Shown: positions 20,844-32,400 of the stretch, in pieces
Layout: each line of letters begins with the position of its first letter
Numbering within the stretch: position 1 is the stretch's first letter
From: Bathymodiolus brooksi
Taxonomy: Eukaryota; Mollusca; Bivalvia; Mytilida; Modiolidae
Reading direction: 5' to 3'
NCBI GenBank assembly: GCA_963680875.1
Contig: OY804588.1
Coordinates: forward strand, 75,788,829-75,852,828
Length of the DNA: 64,000 nucleotides
Program-made: the position numbers and the translations under genes
Notes under the pieces: generated by a model
The model's database searches: none
The model's input: only the letters and a program-made list of their open reading frames with translations
Told to the model about the DNA's origin: nothing

Positions 20844-23218
20844 TATTCATCTTACTACCCAAAAGAAGAAAAACAGAAATTATACAAAATATCTATAGAT
20901 ACATTGTGAAAAAATATAAAGAAAAGAAGATTTTTTTACATAGTAAGAGAAGAGAATATTTGGCCACAGGTACTCGGGGACAGAATATATCCACCTTTTT
21001 CCCAACACTACGAAAAAAATATAGCATATCGTATCCTTAAGCTATTATTTACAGCTTAAGCATTGGTTACCAAATATGACAGTGGTTCCGTGTACAAAGG
21101 TTTTGAAAGATTTTCCGTCAGTTTGATCCAACAAAATATTTGAATACTACCAACATCTGCTGAAAATGGTTTAGAATAGTAAGACACAATGAATTTTATT
21201 TATATAACTATTAATTATGCCGTTCCTACTATATGTATATATGTTATTATTTATTAAACTCAGTCTTTCTAAAAATAACGGCTGTAAAATTATTAACCAG
21301 CTTGTTGTTGAAACTTTAAAAGGTAATAACATTACACAAGAAGGAATATATGTCTCTGTATAATCTTGTCACAGATAATTTTAAAGAGTATGATTTCGAT
21401 ACTGAATATTGCCTTAATATATATATCACGCCTCTACACATACATGCTTTTTCCAATAAAAAAAATATTGAATGTATGTGAAAGCAGAGACATGTCTGAT
21501 GAAAGCGGTACCTATATAATTCTTTTAAAATTAAAAACTATTTTGTTCACTTGGAGATAGCATAATATTGGCCCAAATACACATACTTCAAAATGTCGAA
21601 ATGAAGATTATCAGTATTACAGTAACCGTACGCAGTGCGGTCTTATGTATGGGCACAATGGGCAGTTGCTCGGTGGTCCTACAAACAAATGAACCCCATG
21701 CTAATCTATGTATGTTGTATACGACATAATTTTTAATTTTTAAACACTGATTTTGTTGGAAGTATCAATACAAGAAATATATGTTTTATTTTATCGACCA
21801 TTTATAGTTTTATTTCTGCGAGTGTTTGTATAGATAGGGGCCTCAGTGCACTGCTTTGACCGGGGCCTATATTGCTGATAAGATGGCCCTGCCCGTACGT
21901 AATTCATCATTTACACTTCATGAACATGTATCGGCTATACATAGCATGGTATAGGCCAATATTGTTTATGTATATGTTGGTTGCATTAATTGATATGTTC
22001 GTAATAAAACTCTTTTCTTATGACTTAAAAGACCATACTTTCATTTTACAGACACCGGCGTCTACTACCCCATTTAGGCTTTATAATGGTTGATACCACC
22101 CGCGTACTAGTACCTCAATGAATTTTAGCGATAGATTCCAAGTGCAATTGTCGATCGTTTTCTGTTTACAAATATGAAAACCCGTCGTCCGCAACATTCA
22201 ACAACTGCGCATGAATAATTTTCTCCCAAAACACGAGTAATTTAGCGGAGTATCTATTTATAAAAACATTTTTTTAATTCATGTTTTGAAGGAACAATTA
22301 GGGGAGATACTTTTTATTTCGTTCGTAATTGTGTCCGGTGAGGCTATTATCTTTTATTTTGAATGAATTGTGTAGCCGATTTGTTATGGCGTTCATTTTG
22401 CCTACGCCGCTCTTCCATCGGGAGTTTCGTAGAAAGAGATTTTTTTATTAGAATTTTATTTCGATTTTGCATAGAGTAAATAATCAAAGAATTGGGAATT
22501 TTTCATTAAAATAGATTTCTTTTGCGTTTCTAAATTATCAATTGATCTATTTTTTAAACTTCCGGTGAGCAGATTTTTGGCTATCAATATAGAAGGAAAA
22601 ATCGGACAGCTTACCGTTAGAAGGACTTCGTCCTTTATAATCTTTGAGACCACTGCGCAGATACCGGAAGTTGAATTTGGGGGCAAATACGGATATGTGA
22701 GGACGTATTTGCCCTAATAACCAACATATATTTCGAGCTATTATCATTAATTCCACCTTATATCAGAATGCTGTCTTCTGATTGGTTGATGAAAGGGGTA
22801 TTTTTTTTACCAATTCTTTGTTTTTTCAGCTTTTCCACCATTGCCGGGGTATTTTATACAAATATATCCTGTTAGTGAGGGTTATTTGAGAAAAATACCG
22901 GTTTCGAGGACAGTCAAATGTCCCTCGCCGCTTTGAAAGGAGAGGAGAGGCAAATATCAGCACCATTTCAAAAATTTCATAAAATTTCAAATTTTTAAAA
23001 AATTTCAAAATTTTTAAAAAATTTCAAAATTATATATTTTCTTTTTAAATTCAAAATTTCAAAAATTTCAAAAAAAATCTAAATTTTCATAAGATTTCAA
23101 AACTTATTCTTTTACAAACAGTTTCAATTTCCAAACATAAAATCATAGAAACAGAGGTATAATTGATACCTCTAGACCGTATAACAAGTAGAGGTACCTC
23201 TTATATTTATTGAAGTAT
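20844..23218. other. Long AT-rich spacer, no gene seen
   Basis: I find no domain-bearing ORF, RNA gene or tandem array. Around 22970-23100 there is low-complexity sequence made of AAATTTCAAAATTTTT-type words that can pair with themselves. Minus-strand ORFs of 69-76 codons near 22456-22756 overlap in two frames and show no domain. Confidence 0.35.
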
Positions 23219-23390
23219 AATAGGTTCTTACATACGTTCTAGGGAAAGACCGGGTGATCTTCCACGAATGATAGAAATTTTATGTCTTTTCGCGAGTGGA
23301 GCGCAGCGAAATGAGCGAAAAGAAACCAAAATTTCTATCACGAGTGGAAGATCACCCGGGCTTTCCCAACAACGCATGTAAGTACCTATT
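23219..23390. mobile_element. 172-bp hairpin (MITE-like)
   Basis: The two halves are near reverse complements over about 75 bp. AATAGG at 23219 pairs with CCTATT ending 23390, GGGAAAG with CTTTCCC, and CGGGTGATCTTCCAC with GTGGAAGATCACCCG. The tip is GAGTGGAGCGCAGCGAAATG. There are only a few mismatches per arm. No target duplication is evident. Confidence 0.75.
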
Positions 23391-23910
23391 TCTTCCGTAA
23401 ACCAACAACTTTCACTATCGCGAACTCCTAGAGAACCCCGCCATTGATCAGTAACTAATTTGCATAAATTTTCAGATCAATATCATAAAATTGAGCGTTA
23501 TGAAATACACATCACATAAAATTGACTTTTGTGACACCGATTGATAAACTAAGTAGCTTTCTACTGATATTTGAGCTTTTCTCACTAATATTTTATTGAA
23601 AGTACAGTATTTTCCTTCATGAGAAACTCCATACATGAAATATGACGTGACACATATTTTGACGTCATTGAAGAATGACGTCAAAGGTACGGAAAACTAA
23701 AGGACATCTAGAAATACGAAAAAATGAAAATAAAAGACAAATATATTTAATACGGTTGGAGTCTGTATTTAAAAAAAAAACAATGGTTAAATCCGTAATA
23801 TATCTGTTATTCAGCTATCATACAGGGTATATAATGTGACATTCCCGGCTTAAGATATATATTTAAACGATTTTTTTCTTGTTAGAGGCGTTCTGATTGA
23901 ATGTCACAAC
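23391..23910. other. Spacer, nothing recognised
   Basis: AT-rich. TGACGTCA-like words (TGACGTCAT near 23660, ATGACGTCAAAGG near 23676) are the only visible motifs and could be chance. Confidence 0.3.
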
Positions 23911-23915
23911 GAGTA

Positions 23916-23947
23916 AAGACGAGTGCACGTGCACGTGCACTCGTCTT
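23916..23947. repeat. Perfect 32-bp palindrome
   Basis: The half-site AAGACGAGTGCACGTG is followed at once by its exact reverse complement, with no loop. With one mismatch the symmetry extends to 23911-23952. It contains CACGTG E-box cores in series. It may form a cruciform or bind a dimeric factor, or be the tip of a short element. Confidence 0.9.
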
Positions 23948-23994
23948 AACTCGGTCGTCTCAACCCGAAAACGGCCATTTACGGAAGAAGAACC

Positions 23995-24112
23995 ATTCGT
24001 TGTTTGTCCTTTTGTATTTTTTTCTTTTGGCCATTGCATTGTCTGTTCTTCTTAGATATACGGATTCTGATTACCACTTTGGTATCTTCAAACTCTTCTT
24101 ATGTATTTGAAA
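23995..24112 (+). repeat. Dispersed repeat DR-A, 3' half
   Basis: TTTTGGCCATTGCATTGTCT, GATATACGGATTCTGATTAC and GGTATCTTCAAACTCTTCTT match the 3' half of DR-A in forward orientation. Confidence 0.85.
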
Positions 24113-24299
24113 GAGCTGAAAAGTTCGACCCACTCTAGCAACGCGTCTTTATATAGAAAATGGCATTCGTGCCCCTCTCACCACCGAGATTTTGTAAAAT
24201 CTTTATGATAGAGAAAAATAATTTCACCCAACTGACAGTCAAATTAATACATTGTACATGGAGACAGGAATAGTATTTATTTTGAAGATTCTTTTCTGA

Positions 24300-24545
24300 A
24301 CCCAACTTGTGCGTGGGCCGTCGTGATCGTATGGTAATTGGATTTACAACCACATATGCAATCAGGGTCTATCAACCACTAACGTTGTGATGTCGAATCC
24401 CACTCAGGCGAGGTGTACTCGATAACAAAATTATGTCATGAAGTTTGTCAGTGACTTGCGGTAGGTCGGTGGTTTTCTCCGGGTACTTCGGTTTCCTCCA
24501 CCAATAAAACTGACCATCACAACAAAACCAAACCAAACTAAGTCA
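24300..24545 (+). mobile_element. tRNA-derived SINE, forward, central part missing
   Basis: A tRNA-like head with A-box-like TATGGTAATTGG and B-box-like TGTCGAATCCC is followed by GAGGTGTACTCG, a GGTTTTCTCCGGGTACTTCG region and a tail of AAACCAAACC. Compared with the copy at 24836-25114, the conserved block around TCAACAATATTTCAG is absent, so this copy is internally deleted or a shorter subfamily. Confidence 0.7.
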
Positions 24546-24835
24546 ACTTTGTGCGTTACGATCATATCTTCTAACTCTACATATCTGATTCAGCCGATTT
24601 TGGCTATTATGTATAGGCCGCTTGGTTTGCTTGCTCCCAAAGACATTTAAATTATTTGGCTTTCCTATATTTTGATTGTTGAGAGTACCCGATGAAGGTT
24701 ATTCCAGGAACGCGTCGTGCGCACTAAATTAGATATCTACGTTTTCATCACAAATCTACTGATTATTGTCGTAAAATGTTTTACTGATGTAACAAATTTT
24801 ATTCCCCTACATGAATTATCAAGAACTCCCTCTTT

Positions 24836-25114
24836 AGCTCTTGTTGTTGGTTGGTTTTGTTTATGGTGTTTAACGCCACTTTCAACAATATTTCAGTTAT
24901 ATCGTGGCGGTCAGATTTATTGGTGGAGGAAACCGGACTATCCGGAGAAAACCTCAGACCTGTCGAAAGTCCCTGACAAGCTGTATCACATAATGTTGTA
25001 TCGAGTACACCTCGTCATGAACGGGATTCGAACTCACAACTTTAGTGTTGATAGGTACTGATTGCACAGGTAATTGTCAATCCAACTACCATACGATCAC
25101 GACCACGACGGCCC
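24836..25114 (-). mobile_element. tRNA-derived SINE, reverse
   Basis: Read on the minus strand, it begins with CGTGATCGTATGGTAGTTGG (A box) and has a perfect B box, GTTCGAATCC (complement of 25024-25033). Then come GAGGTGTACTCG, a body, the block containing CTGAAATATTGTTGAAAGTG and a CCAACCAACAAC tail. The block is nearly identical to that of the SINE at 34876-35152 although the heads differ, the pattern of a conserved SINE central domain. It faces the copy at 24300-24545. Confidence 0.8.
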
Positions 25115-25683
25115 AATTTAGCTATTGTGATATATATCCATATTTCAGGAATTACATACATGTATGTACACGTATGTTGTTCATTAATCATAAAATAATA
25201 GCCAGATGTTATTCATATATTCAAATTTTAAAATCCTGAATGATGAAACTGATTTCATTTTTAGTAATCTGCCGATTTCTATTTTATTATTGGATTGACA
25301 TGGTATATATAAATTAGCTCCATCAATTACATGGCTTCTACTCCTACTCTTCTGGTTTTTTTTTTTTTTATAGATTATTCATTGAATTCATCAATGTCAT
25401 TTTCTGTTATCTCGGATTTTGATCTGAGGGTGGGAATGGGGTAGCGCTTAAAACAATTCACCGTATTTTATTTCAAAATAATGATAATATTATATATTTT
25501 TTAATTCAATTTGAAGCTAATGGTAGCTCGAAAATCTGGATCTAACGAATCATGACAAAAACAAACGGATCTAACGAGTCAGGACAAAAGGTTCAGATCC
25601 GTATGACGCCAATGACAGTGAACAAATAGCGTTTTGCGCTTGACGGTTAAGGTCATTCCCATCCTCTGTAAGGTTAAAGGTTA
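25115..25683. other. Spacer, nothing recognised
   Basis: AT-rich. A short word, GGATCTAACGA, recurs near 25538 and 25566 within a duplication of about 28 bp. No gene is seen. Confidence 0.3.
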
Positions 25684-25830
25684 AAGCTGTTAAGAGGAAA
25701 AGTTTGAAGATACAAAAGACTAAAAAGAAATATACAATGACCAAAAGAAAAGAACAAACAAAGATGGACAAAAGAGTACACAGAAAACTAAAGATTGAGC
25801 AACACGAACCCCACTAAAGAATTCCTTAAT
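25684..25830 (-). repeat. Dispersed repeat DR-A, reverse orientation, diverged
   Basis: AAGTTTGAAGATACAAAAG, ATGACCAAAAGAAAAGAAC and AAGATTGAGCAACACGAACC match DR-A backwards. The copy lacks the part holding the GATATACGG word. Confidence 0.75.
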
Positions 25831-25834
25831 ACAT

Positions 25835-25941
25835 CCGGGTTCCATTTAGATGTGTAGATTTAAAAGCTCATTAGAGCTTGTGTTGTAATGTTTGATGTTT
25901 TCCGACTTTAAATAAAGCTTATTGTATTGTATTGTATTGTA
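25835..25941 (+). mobile_element. 3' end of a CR1/L2-like LINE with ATTGT tail
   Basis: AAGCTCATTAGAGCTT (25873-25888), a perfect hairpin, is shared with the 3' UTR of the LINE fragment at 37849-38606. Downstream, AAATAAAGCTT is followed by about five ATTGT repeats (to 25941). LINE 3' ends of this type carry a terminal hairpin and a short tandem tail. Only the last 110 bp or so are present. Confidence 0.65.
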
Positions 25942-26448
25942 GCAAACATCCCGGTTCCCACAATTCATTTGTTAATCTGTGTTATTAATCACATCACATA
26001 AAACATGTATTAATTTCTGTTTTGAATAATTTTACATGTCACTTGTAATTCATGTAAATTGCTTGTTTAAATTAATTTTTTTCTTCACTTTATGAAAAGT
26101 TTTTTTTTACATTGTTTTGCGTGACACCTTGTATTTAACACAAGGCCTACTTTTTTATATCTAGTTTTGTCGTTACATTTTGACTTCCAAGGGTTTTTAT
26201 CAGTTGTATATTGATGAATATCTGATTTATTATAGTCTTCTATAAACTGATTTAAATATACATGAAAAGAATCAATCGAATAAAAATTATTGCATAATTC
26301 ATCTAAATGTATTAACAGAATGGAACCAAGCGACCACGTGGGATCGAAATAAGACCTAGTTGTTTCCGTGATACAGTTCCATCCGGGGCGGAAATGAGTG
26401 TCTACCCCTCAGCGACACATCAGTAAAGAGATACTGGTGATAAAATGT
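25942..26448. other. Left flank of the 52-bp array, nothing recognised
   Basis: AT-rich sequence without a known repeat. TTTTATTTGG-like or DR-A words are absent, so the origin of the 52-bp unit is not seen here. Confidence 0.3.
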
Positions 26449-29400
26449 AAAACAATACATCCACACTGTCGAACCAGTTCTAAAGTCCAATAGAAAAATA
26501 AAACCAAAAATACCACACTGTCGAACCAGTTCTAAAGTCCAATAGAAAAATAAAACCAAATATACCACACTCTCGGAACAGTTCTAAAGTCCAATAGAAA
26601 AATAAAACCAAATATACCACACTGTCGAACCAGTTCTAAAGTGCAATAGAAAAATAAAACCAAAAATACCACACTGTCGAACCAGTTCTAAAGTCCAATA
26701 AAAAAATAAAACCAAATATACCACACTGTCGAACCAGTTCTAAAGTTCAATAGAAAAATAAAACCAAAAATACCACACTGTTGAACCAGTTCTAAAGTCC
26801 AATAGAAAAATAAAACCAAATATACCACACTGTCGAACCAGTTCTAAAGTGCAATAGAAAAATAAAACCAAAAATACCACACTGTCGAACCAGTTCTAAA
26901 GTCCAATAAAAAAATAAAACCAAATATACCACACTGTCGAACCAGTTCTAAAGTTCAATAGAAAAATAAAACCAAAAATACCACACTGTTGAACCAGTTC
27001 TAAAGTCCAATAGAAAAATAAAACCAAATATACCACACTGTCGAACCAGTTCTAAAGTCCAATAGAAAAATAAAACCAAAAATACCACACTGTCGAACCA
27101 GTTCTAAAGTTCAATAGAAAAATAAAACCAAAAATACCACACTGTTGAACCAGTTCTAAAGTCCAATAGAAAAATAAAACCAAAAATACAACAATGTCGG
27201 ACCAGTTCTAAGGTCCAATAGAAAAATAAAACAAAAAATACCACACTGTCGAACCAGTTCTAAAGTCCAATAGAAAAATAAAACCAAAAATACCACACTG
27301 TCGAACCAGTTCTAAACTCCAATAGAAAAATAAAACCAAAAATACATCCACACTGTCGGACCAGTTCTAAGGTCCAATAGAAAAATAAAACCAAAAATAC
27401 AACACTGTCGGAACAGTTCTAAACTCCAGTAGAAAAATAAAACCAAAAATACAACACTGTCGGACCAGTTCTAAAGTCCAATAGAAAAATAAAACCAAAT
27501 ATACCACACTGTCGAACCAGTTCTAAAGTCCAATAGAAAAATAAAACCAAAAATACCACACTGTCGAACCAGTTCTAAAGTTCAATAGAAAAATAAAACC
27601 AAAAATACCACACTGTTGAACCAGTTCTAAGGTCCAATAGAAAAATAAAACCAAATATACCACACTGTCGAACCAGTTCTAAAGTTCAATAGAAAAATAA
27701 AACCAAAAATACCACACTGTTGAACCAGTTCTAAAGTCCAATAGAAAAATAAAACCAAATATACCACACTGTCGAACCAGTTCTAAAGTCCAATAGAAAA
27801 ATAAAACCAAATATACCACACTGTCGAACCAGTTCTAAAGTCCAATAGAAAAATAAAACCAAATATACCACACTGTCGAACCAGTTCTAAAGTCCAATAG
27901 AAAAATAAAACCAAATATACCACACTGTCGAACCAGTTCTAAAGTTCAATAGAAAAATAAAACCAAAAATACCACACTGTTGAACCAGTTCTAAGGTCCA
28001 ATAGAAAAATAAAACCAAATATACCACACTGTCGAACCAGTTCTAAAGTTCAATAGAAAAATAAAACCAAAAATACAACACTGTTGAACCAGTTCTAAGG
28101 TCCAATAGAAAAATAAAACCAAAAATACAACACTGTTGAACCAGTTCTAAGGTCCAATAGAAAAATAAAACCAAATATACCACACTGTCGAACCAGTTCT
28201 AAAGTTCAATAGAAAAATAAAACCAAAAATACAACACTGTTGAACCAGTTCTAAAGTCCAATAGAAAAATAAAACCAAAAATACAACACTGTCGGACCAG
28301 TTCTAAGGTCCAATAGAAAAATAAAACCAAAAATACAACACTGTTGAACCAGTTCTAAGGTCCAATAGAAAAATAAAACCAAAAATACAACACTGTTGAA
28401 CCAGTTCTAAGGTCCAATAGAAAAATAAAACCAAATATACCACACTGTCGAACCAGTTCTAAAGTTCAATAGAAAAATAAAACCAAAAATACAACACTGT
28501 TGAACCAGTTCTAAAGTCCAATAGAAAAATAAAACCAAAAATACCACACTGTCGGACCAGTTCTAAGGTCCAATAGAAAAATAAAACCAAAAATACAACA
28601 CTGTCGGAACAGTTCTAAACTCCAGTAGAAAAATAAAACCAAAAATACAACACTGTCGGACCAGTTCTAAAGTCCAATAGAAAAATAAAACCAAATATAC
28701 CACACTGTCGAACCAGTTCTAAAGTCCAATAGAAAAATAAAACCAAAAATACCACACTGTCGAACCAGTTCTAAAGTTCAATAGAAAAATAAAACCAAAA
28801 ATACCACACTGTTGAACCAGTTCTAAGGTCCAATAGAAAAATAAAACCAAATATACCACACTGTCGAACCAGTTCTAAAGTCCAATAGAAAAATAAAACC
28901 AAAAATACAACACTGTCGGACCAGTTCTAAAGTCCAATAGAAAAATAAAACCAAAAATACCACACTGTCGGACCAGTTCTAAGGTCCAATAGAAAAATAA
29001 AACCAAAAATACAACACTGTCGGAACAGTTCTAAACTCCAGTAGAAAAATAAAACCAAAAATACAACACTGTCGGACCAGTTCTAAAGTCCAATAGAAAA
29101 ATAAAACCAAATATACCACACTGTCGAACCAGTTCTAAAGTCCAATAGAAAAATAAAACCAAAAATACCACACTGTCGAACCAGTTCTAAAGTTCAATAG
29201 AAAAATAAAACCAAAAATACCACACTGTTGAACCAGTTCTAAGGTCCAATAGAAAAATAAAACCAAATATACCACACTGTCGAACCAGTTCTAAAGTCCA
29301 ATAGAAAAATAAAACCAAATATACCACACTGTCGAACCAGTTCTAAAGTCCAATAGAAAAATAAAACCAAAAATACCACACTGTCGAACCAGTTCTAAGG

Positions 29401-32400
29401 TCCAATAGAAAAATAAAACCAAATATACCACACTGTCGAACCAGTTCTAAAGTTCAATAGAAAAATAAAACCAAAAATACAACACTGTCGGACCAGTTCT
29501 AAAGTCCAATAGAAAAATAAAACCAAAAATACCACACTGTCGGACCAGTTCTAAATTCCAATAGAAAAATAAAACCAAAAATACAACACTGTCGGACCAG
29601 TTCTAAAGTCCAATAGAAAAATAAAACCAAAAATACAACACTGTCGGACCAGTTCTAAAGTCCAATAGAAAAATAAAACCAAAAATACAACACTGTCGGA
29701 CCAGTTCTAAATTCCAATAGAAAAATAAAACCAAAAATACCACACTGTCGGAACAGTTCTAAACTCCAGTAAAAAAATAAAACCAAAAATACAACACTGT
29801 CGGACCAGTTCTAAAGTCCAATAGAAAAATAAAACCAAAAATACAACACTGTCGGACCAGTTCTAAATTCCAATAGGAAAATAAAACCAAAAATACCACA
29901 CTGTCGGAACATGTCTAAAGTCCAATAGCAAAATAAAACAAAACATACCACACTCTCGGAACAGTTCTAAAGTTCAATAGCAAAATAAAACAAAACATAC
30001 CACACTGTCGGAACAGTTCTAAAGTTCAATAGCAAAATAAAACCAAAAATACCACACTGTCGGAACATGTCTAAAGTCCAATAGCAAAATAAAACAAAAC
30101 ATACCACACTCTCGGAACAGTTCTAAAGTTCAATAGCAAAATAAAACAAAACATACCACACTGTCGGAACAGTTCTAAAGTTCAATAGCAAAATAAAACC
30201 AAATATACCACACTGTCGAACCAGTTCTAAAGTCCAATAGAAAAATAAAACCAAAAATACCACACTGTCGAACCAGTTCTAAAGTCCAATAGAAAAATAA
30301 AACCAAATATACCACACTGTCGAACCAGTTCTAAAGTTCAATAGAAAAATAAAACCAAAAATACCACACTGTTGAACCAGTTCTAAAGTCCAATAGAAAA
30401 ATAAAACCAAAAATACAACACTGTCGGACCAGTTCTAAAGTCCAATAGAAAAATAAAACAAAAAATACCACACTGTCGAACCAGTTCTAAAGTCCAATAG
30501 AAAAATAAAACCAAAAATACCACACTGTCGAACCAGTTCTAAAGTCCAATAGAAAAATAAAACCAAATATACCACACTGTCGAACCAGTTCTAAACTCCA
30601 ATAGAAAAATAAAACCAAAAATACCACACTGTCGGACCAGTTCTAAAGTCCAATAGAAAAATAAAACCAAAAATACAACACTGTTGAACCAGTTCTAAGG
30701 TCCAATAGAAAAATAAAACCAAATATACCACACTGTCGAACCAGTTCTAAAGTCCAATAGAAAAATAAAACCAAAAATACCACACTGTCGGAACAGTTCT
30801 AAACTCCAGTAGAAAAATAAAACCAAAAATACAACACTGTCGGACCAGTTCTAAAGTCCAATAGAAAAATAAAACCAAAAATACAACACTGTCGGAACAG
30901 TTCTAAACTCCAGTAGAAAAATAAAACCAAAAATACAACACTGTCGGACCAGTTCTAAAGTCCAATAGAAAAATAAAACCAAATATACCACACTGTCGAA
31001 CCAGTTCTAAACTCCAGTAGAAAAATAAAACCAAAAATACAACACTGTCGGACCAGTTCTAAAGTCCAATAGAAAAATAAAACCAAATATACCACACTGT
31101 CGAACCAGTTCTAAAGTCCAATAGAAAAATAAAACCAAAAATACCACACTGTCGAACCAGTTCTAAAGTCCAATAGAAAAATAAAACCAAATATACCACA
31201 CTGTCGAACCAGTTCTAAAGTCCAATAGAAAAATAAAACCAAATATACCACACTGTCGAACCAGTTCTAAAGTTCAATAGAAAAATAAAACCAAAAATAC
31301 CACACTGTTGAACCAGTTCTAAACTCCAGTAGAAAAATAAAACCAAATATACCACACTGTTGAACCAGTTCTAAGGTCCAATAGAAAAATAAAACCAAAA
31401 ATACCACACTGTCGGAACAGTTCTAAACTCCAATAGAAAAATAAAACCAAATATACCACACTGTCGAACCAGTTCTAAAGTCCAATAGAAAAATAAAACC
31501 AAAAATACCACACTGTCGGAACAGTTCTAAACTCCAATAGAAAAATAAAACCAAAAATACCACACTGTCGAACCAGTTCTAAAGTCCAATAGAAAAATAA
31601 AACCAAATATACCACACTGTCGAACCAGTTCTAAAGTCCAATAGAAAAATAAAACCAAAAATACCACACTGTTGAACCAGTTCTAAAGTCCAATAGAAAA
31701 ATAAAACCAAATATACCACACTGTTGAACCAGTTCTAAACTCCAGTAGAAAAATAAAACCAAAAATACAACACTGTCGGACCAGTTCTAAAGTCCAATAG
31801 AAAAATAAAACCAAATATACCACACTGTCGAACCAGTTCTAAAGTCCAATAGAAAAATAAAACCAAAAATACCACACTGTTGAACCAGTTCTAAAGTCCA
31901 ATAGAAAAATAAAACCAAAAATACCACACTGTTGAACCAGTTCTAAAGTCCAATAGAAAAATAAAACCAAAAATACAACACTGTCGGACCAGTTCTAAAG
32001 TCCAATAAAAAAATAAAACCAAATATACAACACTGTCGGACCAGTTCTAAAGTCCAATAGAAAAATAAAACCAAAAATACAACACTGTCGGACCAGTTCT
32101 AAAGTCCAATAGAAAAATAAAACCAAAAATACCACACTGTCGGAACAGTTCTAAACTCCAGTAAAAAAATAAAACCAAAAATACAACACTGTCGGACCAG
32201 TTCTAAAGTCCAATAGAAAAATAAAACCAAAAATACAACACTGTCGAACCAGTTCTAAAGTCCAATAGAAAAATAAAACCAAAAATACAACACTGTCGGA
32301 CCAGTTCTAAAGTCCAATAGAAAAATAAAACCAAAAATACAACACTGTTGAACCAGTTCTAAAGTCCAATAGAAAAATAAAACCAAAAATACCACACTGT

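Noticed and set aside
22456..23008. Overlapping minus-strand ORFs as a gene
   Set aside because: Two frames overlap, no recognisable domain, and no splice or repeat evidence supports either.
25020..25114. A functional tRNA gene
   Set aside because: A and B boxes are present but the cloverleaf is not complete and the sequence continues into a SINE body and tail.
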